Shown: positions 42,293-51,025 of the stretch, one piece after another
How the letters are laid out: each line of letters opens with the position of its first letter
Position numbering within the stretch: the first letter of the stretch is position 1
Source: Pseudofrankia inefficax
GTDB lineage: Bacteria; Actinomycetota; Actinomycetes; Frankiales; Frankiaceae
Assembly: GCF_000166135.1 (NCBI RefSeq)
Contig: NC_014666.1
Coordinates: 8,122,001-8,186,000 of the forward strand
DNA: 64,000 nt
Direction of reading: 5' to 3'
Notes under the pieces: generated by a model
Seen by the model: the letters and a program-made list of their open reading frames with translations, nothing else
Told to the model about the DNA's origin: nothing
The model's database searches: none
Program-made: the position numbers and the translations under genes

Positions 42293-43660
42293 TCACTCGT
42301 CGCTGTGCGGGCTCCGCGGGCGGATGGGCTGGAAGAGGGTGCCCGGCACCGGCTCGGTCGGTTCCTGACCGGTCGGCGGGTGACCGGGGACGGCCTCGGT
42401 CCGGCGCGGGTGGAAGACCCACGCGCGGAAGGCGACGAAGCGCAAAAGCGTCGCCATGAGGTTCGCCGCGATCAGCGCCGAGAGCTCGACACCGCGGCCG
42501 GCTCCTGGCGCCAGCGCCCGCACCGCGCCCAGCGCGCCGCTGGTGAGCGCCAGGCCGAGACCGAAGACGATCAGGCCCTCGATCTGGCTGCGGGCGCCGA
42601 CGCCGCGCTGCCCGAAGGTCAGGCGCCGGTTGGCGGCCGTGTTCGCGATGGCGGTGACCAGCAGGGCGAAGAAGTTCGCGCCCTGCGCGCCGAACCATCC
42701 GCGCAGCAGGACGAAGAGGGCCAGGTACGCGGCGGTGCTCGCGATGCCGATCGCGCCGAACCTGGCGAGCTGCTGGATCAGCTGACGCTGGCCGGTGGCC
42801 TCGGCCGCCGCCTGGGTTCCCCCGGTCAGCGGACGACGGCCCAGCTGGGCTCGCACCTCCCGCACCGGCAGCCGGCCGGTGGCCAGGTCCCGGCCGAGAC
42901 GAGCGATCCCCCGCAGGTCCGCCATGGCCGTGGCCATGATGTCGACCCGACTGTCAGGATCATCGACCCAGTCGACCGGAACTTCGTAGATCCGCAGCCC
43001 GGAGCGTTCCGCGAGCACAAGCAGCTCGGTGTCGAAGAACCAGCCGGTGTCCTGCACGAGCGGCAACAGCGCCCGGGCCACGTCGCGACGAATGGCCTTG
43101 AATCCGCACTGCGCGTCCGAGAACCGGGCAGCCAGCGCGCGGCGCAGCAGCAGGTTGTAGCAGCGTGAGATCACTTCGCGTTTCGGGCCACGCACGACCC
43201 GGGCGCCCGGCGCGAGCCGGCTGCCGATCGCCAGGTCCGAATGGCCGGAAATAAGGGGCGCGACCAGGGGAAGCAGCGCACGCAGGTCCGTGGACAGATC
43301 GACGTCCATGTAGGCGAGAACCGGCGCCTGGGACAATCCCCACGCCGTGCGCAGCGCTCTGCCGCGGCCTTTCGCGTCGAGGTGCAGCACGGCGACCTCG
43401 GGAATCGTCGCCTCGAGGTGGTTCGCGACGGCCAGCGTCCGGTCAGTGCTGGCATTGTCCGCGATCGTTATCTGAAAGGGGTAAGGAAATGTTTCGACGA
43501 GATGCCGGCGTAGCCGGGTGACGCACGGCTCCAGGTCGGTTTCCTCGTTGTAGACGGGAATTACCACATCCAGCACGGGACGTGGCCCCAGTTGCTCCGA
43601 TCGAGCCGGAATGTGCTCGACCAGCGCCGCGCTGCCTTGCGGGTGCCCTGTCGTGGTCAT
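42293..43660 (-). CDS. GT2 polyprenyl-phosphate glycosyltransferase fused to GtrA-like domain
   Basis: A 455-aa protein. The N-terminal GT2 domain has LDVVIPVYNEETDLEPCV, the nucleotide-binding ITIADNASTD and the metal DxD in AYMDVDLSTDL, as in dolichol-phosphate-mannose synthases. From about residue 305 a four-helix GtrA-like membrane domain follows (RFGAIGIASTAAYLALFVLL, NTAANRRLTFG). It probably loads a sugar onto polyprenyl phosphate and helps flip it for the GT39 enzyme encoded next. The ATG at 43660 follows TGGAA. Downstream of the two-component system on the same strand. Confidence 0.88.
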   Translation of the reverse strand: MTTTGHPQGSAALVEHIPARSEQLGPRPVLDVVIPVYNEETDLEPCVTRLRRHLVETFPYPFQITIADNASTDRTLAVANHLEATIPEVAVLHLDAKGRGRALRTAWGLSQAPVLAYMDVDLSTDLRALLPLVAPLISGHSDLAIGSRLAPGARVVRGPKREVISRCYNLLLRRALAARFSDAQCGFKAIRRDVARALLPLVQDTGWFFDTELLVLAERSGLRIYEVPVDWVDDPDSRVDIMATAMADLRGIARLGRDLATGRLPVREVRAQLGRRPLTGGTQAAAEATGQRQLIQQLARFGAIGIASTAAYLALFVLLRGWFGAQGANFFALLVTAIANTAANRRLTFGQRGVGARSQIEGLIVFGLGLALTSGALGAVRALAPGAGRGVELSALIAANLMATLLRFVAFRAWVFHPRRTEAVPGHPPTGQEPTEPVPGTLFQPIRPRSPHSDE

Positions 43661-43952
43661 GGTTCCAGGCTGGCGGCTCGGCCTGTGCTCTCCATTGCGG
43701 CCAACTGTGGGTCCGCTGTGAAAACGTCGAGCCAGGCCGCGCGCGGGCCGTCCCGAACTAGCCATCAGCCCACGAGCCGCAGGTCACAACGTATAAGCGG
43801 CATGCCGTCGACGGGCGATCTTCAGTCGTGTGCGTGACAATATCGCAAACGCGGCGACAATGACCGGACGACGTCGGAAATGTTTCACCGACATGTCGCC
43901 CGGTGGCCCGCGGCGGACCGTTTCTCACGTGGCTTCCCACCCGCGCCCGAGG

Positions 43953-46031
43953 TCAGCGAATCCGGATCTCTCCCGGTTTCCCGATGCCCGCCGTCGCCAG
44001 GTCCACGACCGTGTCCAGGTCATCGACGGCATCGAGGTCATCCACCAGGTACAGGCCGTCCTCGACCCCTAGGCCGTCCTCGACCACCAGGCCGTCAGAC
44101 GGGCCGAACTCGTCCGGCGCGTACTGGTCGTCCAGGGAGTGCCGGAGACCCCGCGGTTGGTGGGCATCGGCCGCGCAGAGATCACCGGCTACTCCCGCGA
44201 CCGCCGGCGCGGCGGCTGGCACGGTGCGCGGAAGCGTGACGGTGAAGGCGGTACGCCCGGGGCTGCTCGTCACGCTGATCCGGCCGCCGTGCGCCTCGAC
44301 GACGGCGGCGACGATCGCCAGCCCGAGCCCGGTGCTGCCAGCCGCCCGGGAACGCGACGAGTCGCCCCGCGCAAACCGTTCGAAGACGTTAGGCAGCAGG
44401 TCGGCGGGAATGCCGGGCCCATCGTCGATGACCGAAAGCCGGACCTCGCCGGTCAACGAATCCCCGGTTCCGGAACCAGGCGGCAGTTCCAGCGCGACGG
44501 TCACCGAAGTACCGGCCGGTGTGTGGGTACGGGCATTCGCCAGAAGATTTGCCAGAACCTGGTGCAGTCGAGCCTGATCGCCACGAACGGTCACTGGATC
44601 GGCCGGCAGCGACAGGCTGAAGCGATGACCGGGCGCCGCGATATGCGCGTCACTGACCACGTCGACGACGAGCAGCGACAGGTCGACGTCGCCATGTTCG
44701 AGCGGCCGGCCGGAGTCCAGGCGTGCCAGCAGCAGCAGGTCCTCCACCAGCGTGGTCATCCGTTTCGTCTCGGATTCCACCCGGCTCAGCGCGTAGGCGA
44801 CGTCCGGCGGCACCAGGGGTCGTAGCGGATCGTCAAAGCCGTTCTGAGCCCCGATGCGCCGCGTCAGCTGGGCATAACCGCTGATCGCGGCCAGCGGTGT
44901 GCGCAACTCATGACTGGCGTCGGCGACGAACTGGCGCACCCGTGTCTCGCTCGCGTGCCGGGCGGCGAGGGCGGCGCCGACATGGCCGAGCATGTGGTTC
45001 AGCGCCGCGCCCACCTGGCCGACCTCGGTCCTCGGGTCGGTGTCGACATCCGGGACGCGGACCCGCAGCGTGACCGCTCCCCGGTCCAGCGGCAGCTCGG
45101 CGACCTGAGCGGCGGTCGCGGCCACTCGGCGCAGCGGTCGCAGGGTTCGCCGCACGGTCACCGCGCCGACCACCCCGAGCAGCAGCACCCCGCAGCCCGC
45201 GACGCAGCCGGCGATGATGATCAGCTGGTCGACCGTCGCGTTGACCTCGCTGAGCGAGAGCCCGCTGACGACGGCGGTGCCGTCGGGGACCAGCCGGGCG
45301 GTCACCCGGTACTCCCCGAAACTGCCCAGCGTCACGGTTCGTGGCGTGTCGTCGACGGGAATGGCCGCCAGCTTGGCCGCCTCGCTCGCCGGAAGCTGCT
45401 TGGCGACCTCGCCCGGCGCCGGAATCACGGCAGTCTCGACCTTGCCACCGACGATGTGGGCGGCGACGGTGCCAGTCGACTGGCCCTGCAGGTTGACGAA
45501 ATCGGTCGGGGTGCCCTGCCACGGCTGCACGCCGCTCGGGCCACCGTCTGGCCCGCCGGTCGAGCCGAGGCCGGTCCCGTTGCCCGGCGCGAAGGCACCG
45601 CCGGCCCGCGCGTTGGCGTCGGACGGCGGCGGCTTGACCCAGCGCTTGTCGACCGCGCCGAGACGCGCGTCAACCTGGTGGATCAGGTAGGAACGCAGTT
45701 CGAGCGCCGTCACTCCGACGATCGCCGTCGACACGGCCGTCAGCAGCACCAACAGCAACGCCAGCAGTCGGGTCCGCAGCGACCACCGGCGCGGCGCGAA
45801 CACCCGGCGTGACGACCGTTCGCGGTGTCTCACCCGGTCCGGGCGCGACGCCGAACGCGGGGGTGCACCGCGGCCGGGCCCGGAGCGCGACTGCCGATGC
45901 CGACGGCCGCGCGACCCCGTCTCGACACCGGTCTGGTCGCCACCGCCCACGCCCTCAGCGGCGGCTCGTCCGGTTGCGGCTCGCTCGACGGCCGAGCCGA
46001 TCCTCGGTTCCGGGCTGGCAGCGGCGGTCAC
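43953..46031 (-). CDS. sensor histidine kinase
   Basis: A 692-aa kinase. It has TM1 at about 89-110, an extracytoplasmic domain of about 160 residues, TM2 at 269-293, HAMP, then HisKA with SHELRTPL (His374) and HATPase with NLLANARTHTP, DDGPGIP and GSTGLGLAIV. Its GTG start overlaps the response-regulator stop by 4 nt (GTGA). The C-terminal 50 residues are an unusual acidic tail with degenerate DGL/DDL units (VEDGLGVEDGL, VDDLDAVDDL) beyond the kinase core. The signal is unknown; glycosyltransferase genes downstream suggest an envelope cue. Confidence 0.92.
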   Translation of the reverse strand: MTAAASPEPRIGSAVERAATGRAAAEGVGGGDQTGVETGSRGRRHRQSRSGPGRGAPPRSASRPDRVRHRERSSRRVFAPRRWSLRTRLLALLLVLLTAVSTAIVGVTALELRSYLIHQVDARLGAVDKRWVKPPPSDANARAGGAFAPGNGTGLGSTGGPDGGPSGVQPWQGTPTDFVNLQGQSTGTVAAHIVGGKVETAVIPAPGEVAKQLPASEAAKLAAIPVDDTPRTVTLGSFGEYRVTARLVPDGTAVVSGLSLSEVNATVDQLIIIAGCVAGCGVLLLGVVGAVTVRRTLRPLRRVAATAAQVAELPLDRGAVTLRVRVPDVDTDPRTEVGQVGAALNHMLGHVGAALAARHASETRVRQFVADASHELRTPLAAISGYAQLTRRIGAQNGFDDPLRPLVPPDVAYALSRVESETKRMTTLVEDLLLLARLDSGRPLEHGDVDLSLLVVDVVSDAHIAAPGHRFSLSLPADPVTVRGDQARLHQVLANLLANARTHTPAGTSVTVALELPPGSGTGDSLTGEVRLSVIDDGPGIPADLLPNVFERFARGDSSRSRAAGSTGLGLAIVAAVVEAHGGRISVTSSPGRTAFTVTLPRTVPAAAPAVAGVAGDLCAADAHQPRGLRHSLDDQYAPDEFGPSDGLVVEDGLGVEDGLYLVDDLDAVDDLDTVVDLATAGIGKPGEIRIR

Positions 46032-47005
46032 CCCGTGGCCGCCGGATTCGCCACCCTGACCGGACCGGCTCCGGCCGGCGCCGTGACCGGCCGGAGCACG
46101 TAGCCCGCGCCGCGCATCGTGTGGATCATCGGCTGGCGGCCAGCGTCGATCTTCTTGCGCAGGTAGGACACGTAGAGCTCGACGACGTTGGCCTGGCCGC
46201 CGAAGTCATAGTTCCAGACCCGGTCGAGGATCTGCGCCTTGCTCAGCACCCGCCGCGGGTTGCGCATCAGGTAGCGAAGGAGCTCGAACTCGGTCGCGGT
46301 CAGGTGGATCTCGGCTCCGTCGCGGTAGACCTCGCGGCTGTCCTCGTCGAGGGTGAGGTCGCCAACCGACAGGACGTTGCGGCGGGCGGCGACGGTGCCG
46401 TGGACCCGTCGCATCAGGCCGCGCAGCCGGGCGGCAAGCTCCTCGATGCTGAACGGCTTGGTCACGTAGTCGTCGCCGCCGGCGGTGAGGCCGAGAACCC
46501 GGTCCTCGACCGCGTCCTTCGCGGTCAGGAACAGCACCGGGATGTCGGGCCGAACCGAACGCATCCCGCGCAGCACCGCGAGTCCGTCCATGTCCGGCAG
46601 CATGATGTCCAGGACGACCGCGTCCGGCTGGAACTCGTCGATCATCCGCAGGGCGGTGGTCCCGGTGCCGGCGGCGGCGACCTCCCAGCCCTCGTAGCGC
46701 AGCGCCATGGTCAGCAGCTCCGTCAGCACGGACTCGTCGTCTACGACGAGCACCCGCAGCGCCCGGCCGTCCGCGGCCCGGGTCTCCCGTGCACCACCGC
46801 GCAGCCCGCGTGTCCCGGCGGCTTCGGCCGAGACGCCCGCGCTCACCGGCGGCAGCGGCCTCACGCCGGCGATGGACCCCCCACCACCGGCGGGGCCCGC
46901 GAAGGTCCCGCCGTTCGGCGCAGCCCCGTCATCGGTCCGCGAAGCGGCCCCGTCATCGGTCCGCGAAGCGGAGGTGGACGTCGACACCGGTTCACGCCAT
47001 CCCAT
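46028..47005 (-). CDS. OmpR-family response regulator
   Basis: A 325-aa regulator. The receiver starts near residue 84 (LRVLVVDDESV), with phospho-acceptor D133 in LDIMLPDMDG and the switch Lys in FLTAKD. A winged-helix output domain ends in YVSYLRKKID and MRGAGYVLR. The 80-residue N-terminal extension is disordered and holds an exact duplication, ASRTDDGA at 13-20 and 21-28, encoded by a 24-bp tandem repeat at 46923-46970. ATG 47005 is used, with GAGG unusually close; the frame is open to 47191. It pairs with the kinase translated from the overlapping gene. Confidence 0.9.
   Translation of the reverse strand: MGWREPVSTSTSASRTDDGAASRTDDGAAPNGGTFAGPAGGGGSIAGVRPLPPVSAGVSAEAAGTRGLRGGARETRAADGRALRVLVVDDESVLTELLTMALRYEGWEVAAAGTGTTALRMIDEFQPDAVVLDIMLPDMDGLAVLRGMRSVRPDIPVLFLTAKDAVEDRVLGLTAGGDDYVTKPFSIEELAARLRGLMRRVHGTVAARRNVLSVGDLTLDEDSREVYRDGAEIHLTATEFELLRYLMRNPRRVLSKAQILDRVWNYDFGGQANVVELYVSYLRKKIDAGRQPMIHTMRGAGYVLRPVTAPAGAGPVRVANPAATG
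46923..46970. repeat. 24-bp direct duplication in response-regulator gene
   Basis: Two identical 24-bp units (46923-46946 and 46947-46970), in frame, lying in the disordered N-terminal extension. Confidence 0.9.
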
Positions 47006-47135
47006 GTCCTCAGGTTCCGCCAGCCGACTGTGGGCTTCCTGAGCGAAACCTGTGGAAAGCCTGTGCGCGTCCGCACCGGAGCGCGACCGAGCGGCTCTGC
47101 CCGAGCCGCGGCCACGCCGCCGGATGCGGACGATC

Positions 47136-47879
47136 TCAGCCGTGCACCGCCGCCGAGCCGATGATCGGTGTCGTCGGCTGTTGGGAGCCACCGGCCGGCT
47201 CGATGGTCATCTTCACCGAATCCACGCCCTTGCGCAGCGAGAGCACCCGGGCGGCCCGTTGGGCGTTTCCTCCGACGACTCCGGCGGACTCGACGCCCTG
47301 TGGGCTCGACATCCACAGCTGGTACACCCGGCCACCGGAGAGCGGTGGCAGGTCGTGGACGTCGACGTAGGCCTGGTTTCCGAACGGGATCACGGCGATG
47401 GTCCCGCCGCCCGCCACCGGCTGGCCCAGCCGGTCCGCGGCCGCGGCGACCGCCGAGGTGAGGTCGGTCGCCCGGCTGCGCTCGGCGGAGAGCTGGTGGT
47501 GCTGGTCAAGGGAGACGCCACCGACGATGCCCAGCGCGACCAGGGCGACGGCCGCGGCGGCGCTGGCCACGGCAGTGATCGTCCTCAGCCGTCGCCGCTC
47601 CCGCCGGGCGTCGAGGTCGTCGTCGACCTCGACGACCAGCGGCGGCAGCTGACGGGTTCGAGCGGCTTCCCGCAGTACTGAGGTGCGCAACGTGCTGGGT
47701 GGCGTCTCCGGCACCGACTGGCCGAGCAGGCCGGCGACCACCCGCAGTTCGGCCACCTCTCCGGCGCAGGTCGGGCAGCCGGCCAGATGCCCCTCGACCT
47801 CGGCCCGGTCACGGCTGTCCAGTGCGTCCAGGGCGTAGGCGCCCGTCAGCAGATGTGCCTCCGGCGACGGCGATGTCAT
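47136..47879 (-). CDS. rskA: anti-sigma factor, RskA family
   Basis: A 247-aa membrane anti-sigma factor. The zinc-binding helix has H31-x3-C35-x2-C38 (HLAGCPTC), preceded by LLTGAYALDALDSRDR. There is one membrane helix at about 101-123, and an outer domain with YVDVHDLPPLSGGRVYQLW and the C-terminal SLRKGVDSVKMTIEPAGGS typical of RskA. It holds the ECF sigma factor inactive until proteolysis. ATG 47879 overlaps the sigma gene stop (ATGA). The longer frame to 48221 runs antisense through sigK and is rejected. Confidence 0.93.
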   Translation of the reverse strand: MTSPSPEAHLLTGAYALDALDSRDRAEVEGHLAGCPTCAGEVAELRVVAGLLGQSVPETPPSTLRTSVLREAARTRQLPPLVVEVDDDLDARRERRRLRTITAVASAAAAVALVALGIVGGVSLDQHHQLSAERSRATDLTSAVAAAADRLGQPVAGGGTIAVIPFGNQAYVDVHDLPPLSGGRVYQLWMSSPQGVESAGVVGGNAQRAARVLSLRKGVDSVKMTIEPAGGSQQPTTPIIGSAAVHG

Positions 47880-48520
47880 GCCTCCACCCCCAGGCAGTCG
47901 CGCAGCCGGATCAGTCCGTCGCGCATGCGGGTCTTGACTGTCGGTACCGGGGTCGACAGCAGGTGCGCGACCTCGCGGTAGGTATGGCCGTTGTAGTAGG
48001 CCAGCACGATCGACTCGCGCTGCAGGTCGGTGAGACCGCCGAGGCAACGGCGAAGCCGCTCGTATTCGAGCCTCAGCTCGACCTGCTCGGTCACCTCGTC
48101 GTAGCCGGAATCCTCGGCGCCCCCCGCCCAGGCGACACCGACGCGGCGTTCCCGGTCGGTCGCGGCCTGCGCCGAACGCACCCGGTCGACGGCCCGACGG
48201 TGCGCGAGAGCGCAGACCCATCCGACTGCGCTGCCCTTCGCCGGGTCGAAGCGGCTTGCGAGCCGCCAGATCTCGACGAACACCTCCTGGGTGACTTCCT
48301 CTGCCTGCGCCGGGTCGCGTACCACCCGCTTGATCAGGCCGAAGACCCGCGCCGCCAGTTGGTCGTAGAACGCGGCGAAGGCGTCACCGTCTCCCCGGCC
48401 AGTGCGTTGCAGGAGCTGTTCGACGTCAGGAGCCCCACCACCCGTGGGACTGACGCCGAAATCGGGCGTCGGGACGGCGTGGAGCGCTGGACCGTCATCC
48501 TCGTCCGCGCGTCGCGGCAT
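47876..48520 (-). CDS. sigK: ECF RNA polymerase sigma factor, SigK type
   Basis: A 214-aa ECF sigma factor. Region 2 is EQLLQRTGRGDGDAFAAFYD to EVFVEIWRLASRFDPAKGSA, and region 4 is LTDLQRESIVLAYYNGHTYREVA. The sequence and the coupled downstream rskA gene match SigK-RskA. ATG 48520 is chosen because GGAGG lies 8 nt ahead. It directs promoters for envelope or redox stress in mycobacteria; targets here are unknown and no MPT70/83-like gene is in the window. Confidence 0.92.
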   Translation of the reverse strand: MPRRADEDDGPALHAVPTPDFGVSPTGGGAPDVEQLLQRTGRGDGDAFAAFYDQLAARVFGLIKRVVRDPAQAEEVTQEVFVEIWRLASRFDPAKGSAVGWVCALAHRRAVDRVRSAQAATDRERRVGVAWAGGAEDSGYDEVTEQVELRLEYERLRRCLGGLTDLQRESIVLAYYNGHTYREVAHLLSTPVPTVKTRMRDGLIRLRDCLGVEA

Positions 48521-48722
48521 GGCCGGAACCTCCGGGTCGTGAGGCAAGGCCCGGTCGCCGACGCCTCGGGGCGCCGCCCCGCCGGGCCGCTGTCATCCAG
48601 TACTTCGAGCCAAACCGCCGCGCGGATTGGTCCCGGCGCCACAATTCTCGCCGACCTCGCGTCAGCGCCCGAAGAGGCCTATTCGTCGCGCCGGCCGGGG
48701 CAAGCCGGCACAATTGCCCGCC

Positions 48723-49433
48723 GTGGCCTCGATCGTGCTCATTCATGGCGGCGGTTTCGCCGCGTCGTGCTGGGACCTGCTGCTACCGGCCCTGACCGCG
48801 CCAGCCATCGCGGTCGACCTACCGGGCCGCGGCGCGCATCCGGCGGAGCTCGGCTCGGTGACCTTCGCCGACTGCGCGGCCTCCGTCGCCGCCGACGTGG
48901 ACGCGGCGGGGCTCGCCGACATCGTCCTGGTCGGGCACTCGATGGCCGGCTGCACGATTCCCGGCGTCATGAAACTCCTGGGCGACCGGGTCCGGCACAG
49001 CGTCTTCGTCGCCTGCACGGTGCCCGACGACGCGACCAGCTGTCTGGACATGCTCGACCCCGGCTTCCGGGAGCGCGCCACGGAGGCTGAGCCATCCGGC
49101 GGCTCCGGCCTCCTCGGCTCGGATCTCGCCCGGACGGTGTTCGGCAATGACCTGGACGACGAACAGTTCGCCTGGTGCCTGGCGCGGATGGTGCCTGAGG
49201 CACCAGGATTGCCGGCCGAACCGGTCAGCCTGGCGCCGTTACGGTCGCCGACACCGAGAACCTGGATCCGCACGATGCGAGACGTGATCGTCCCGCCCGA
49301 CCGGCAGCTGCGCTACGTCGGCAACGTCGGCGGCGACTGCTCGGTGGTCGACCTCGACGCCGCCCACATGTGCATGATCAGCCAGCCGGCCGCGCTGGCC
49401 GCGGCCCTTGACAAGATCGCCGCTGCGTCCTGA
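48723..49433 (+). CDS. alpha/beta hydrolase
   Basis: A 236-aa hydrolase. IVLIHGGGFAASCWDLLLPAL provides the oxyanion region, VGHSMAGCTIPGV the nucleophile elbow with Ser, and AAHMCMISQPAALA the catalytic His. It resembles small esterase/hydroxynitrile-lyase-like (MES) members. GTG 48723 follows CACAAT by 8 nt without a ribosome site, so it is possibly leaderless. Substrate unknown. Divergent from sigK. Confidence 0.87.
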   Translation: MASIVLIHGGGFAASCWDLLLPALTAPAIAVDLPGRGAHPAELGSVTFADCAASVAADVDAAGLADIVLVGHSMAGCTIPGVMKLLGDRVRHSVFVACTVPDDATSCLDMLDPGFRERATEAEPSGGSGLLGSDLARTVFGNDLDDEQFAWCLARMVPEAPGLPAEPVSLAPLRSPTPRTWIRTMRDVIVPPDRQLRYVGNVGGDCSVVDLDAAHMCMISQPAALAAALDKIAAAS

Positions 49434-49435
49434 AC

Positions 49436-49462
49436 CGACGAGCCCGCTCGCTCAGCTCGTCG
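49436..49462. terminator. small convergent hairpin
   Basis: An 8-bp stem CGACGAGC/GCTCGTCG just after the hydrolase stop. Weak, but well placed between convergent genes. Confidence 0.4.
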
Positions 49463-49489
49463 CGGGGAACCCGCCCTGGAACGTCCGGA

Positions 49490-50455
49490 CTATCCGGGGG
49501 TGGGCGCGGTGTACACGCGCGGCGGAACCCCCACGGCGGCGCGGAAGTCGCGGGTGAAATGGGCCTGGTCGAACCAGCCGAGGGTCGTGGCGAGGGTCGC
49601 CAGGTCCTCGACCTCGCCGGCGTCGAGCATGAGCTGGGCGTCGTGCAGGCGGAAGCGCCGCAACACCCATTTCGGCCCGACGCCGACGTAGCGGCGGAAC
49701 AGCCGCTGCAAGGTACGCGGCTCGACGTTGAATCGGTCCGTGACGGACTGGACGCTGGTCAGGCTCCGGTCGGCGAGCATCTCGGCGACGATCGCCAGCA
49801 GCTCCTGGTAGCGAGGATCAGCCACCGATGGGCGGCGGGCGAGCAGGAACTCGTCCATCAACGCGACCCGCTCGTCGTCCTCGCCGGCGGCCAGTATCGA
49901 GGCCTGGAGTTCCGCGACCCCGCCGTCGGCGGCGGCTGGCGAGCCGATCGCGCCGCCGCCCCCGCCACCGAGGACGTCTGCCAGCAGGACCGCCCGATCG
50001 GTGTAGCTGGCGACATCGACACCACCGCCGGTGTCCAGGCCGGTGAAGGCCGCGAAGCCGCCGGGTCGGAACTTGACCCCGAACACTCGGCCCTCGCCGC
50101 GCAGCAGGATGTCGAACCGTCGGGTCACCACGCCGTGCAGAAGTGTGGCCGGCATCGGGAAGCCGTGCCGCGGACCGTCGCCTGACTCGACCGAGAGATG
50201 CAAGGCCGGGTGGGAGAGCACTGACGACAGGTAGGACGCCCCCGGCGGCAGCTCCCAGCGAACTGTCCAGTACCGGTCCACCCAGAGGTCGAGATCCGGA
50301 TGGGCCGCCGGACGGCCGAGGGTGAAATGCCGCAGTCCCTCGTCCGGGCGCAGCACGCCCGCGAGGTTGGACGTCACCGGCGGCCGAGCCCCGCCGGCCG
50401 CGCTGTTATCCGGGGGTGTCCCCGTCGGCTGTGTCGCGTTCGTGCAAGCCCGCAC
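49490..50455 (-). CDS. AraC-family transcriptional regulator
   Basis: A 321-aa regulator. The N-terminal DUF6597-like sensor part has LDLWVDRYWTVRWELP and VFGVKFRPGGFAAF. The C-terminal double HTH has VQSVTDRFNVEPRTLQRLFRRYVGVGPKWV and LATLATTLGWFDQAHFTRDFRAAVG. Start is GTG 50455 with TAGGCT six bases upstream and no ribosome site, so it is probably leaderless. It is divergent from the VOC gene, with only 27 bp between start codons, and is its likely regulator. Confidence 0.9.
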   Translation of the reverse strand: MRACTNATQPTGTPPDNSAAGGARPPVTSNLAGVLRPDEGLRHFTLGRPAAHPDLDLWVDRYWTVRWELPPGASYLSSVLSHPALHLSVESGDGPRHGFPMPATLLHGVVTRRFDILLRGEGRVFGVKFRPGGFAAFTGLDTGGGVDVASYTDRAVLLADVLGGGGGGAIGSPAAADGGVAELQASILAAGEDDERVALMDEFLLARRPSVADPRYQELLAIVAEMLADRSLTSVQSVTDRFNVEPRTLQRLFRRYVGVGPKWVLRRFRLHDAQLMLDAGEVEDLATLATTLGWFDQAHFTRDFRAAVGVPPRVYTAPTPG

Positions 50456-50482
50456 GGACCCAGCCTAGGCACGATCGAACGC

Positions 50483-51022
50483 ATGACCACTCAGACCGCA
50501 CAGCCAGGCGACCACGCGGCAGCCAAGTCGAGCGCGGTGAGCCCGATCCCGGCCGGTTTCACCTCACTCACACCCTTCGTCGTCGTCGATGGCGCCGAGC
50601 AGGCAATCGCCTTCTACCAGGCGGTCTTCGGAGCCCGGGTCATCAGTCGCAATGACACCCCGGATGGGGCGAAGGTCGCGCACTGCGAGCTGGAACTCGC
50701 CAATGGCCGCCTGCAGCTGTCCGACCCGATGCCCGACCACAACCTGGTCGCGCCGACCGGCGGCGACGTCGTCAGTGGTTCGGTCGTCGCCTACCTGCCC
50801 GACGTCGACGCGTCGTACGCGAAGGCCGTCGAACTCGGTGCGAAGGGCTACGGCGAGCCGTCGACCTTTGTTACCGGCGACCGGTTCGCCGCGATCCTGG
50901 ATCCCTGGGGACACCGCTGGGCGTTGATGACCCGCGTCGAGGACGTGGACCCCGACGAGGCCCAGCGCCGGGTCGACGCCTGGCTGGCGGAGGGTGGCTA
51001 CGAGGCCGACCAGTCGAGCTGA
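50483..51022 (+). CDS. VOC/PhnB-like protein
   Basis: A 179-aa protein of the PhnB-like VOC branch. LTPFVVVDGAEQAIAFYQAVFGA starts the domain, VAHCELELANGRLQLSD is its second strand set, and FAAILDPWGHRWALMTRVEDVDPDEAQRR ends it. The function is not known; relatives include small-molecule-binding and resistance proteins. It is divergent from AraC across a 27-bp gap, so their promoters must overlap. It ends 3 bp from the helicase-like gene on the other strand. Confidence 0.87.
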   Translation: MTTQTAQPGDHAAAKSSAVSPIPAGFTSLTPFVVVDGAEQAIAFYQAVFGARVISRNDTPDGAKVAHCELELANGRLQLSDPMPDHNLVAPTGGDVVSGSVVAYLPDVDASYAKAVELGAKGYGEPSTFVTGDRFAAILDPWGHRWALMTRVEDVDPDEAQRRVDAWLAEGGYEADQSS

Positions 51023-51025
51023 GTT

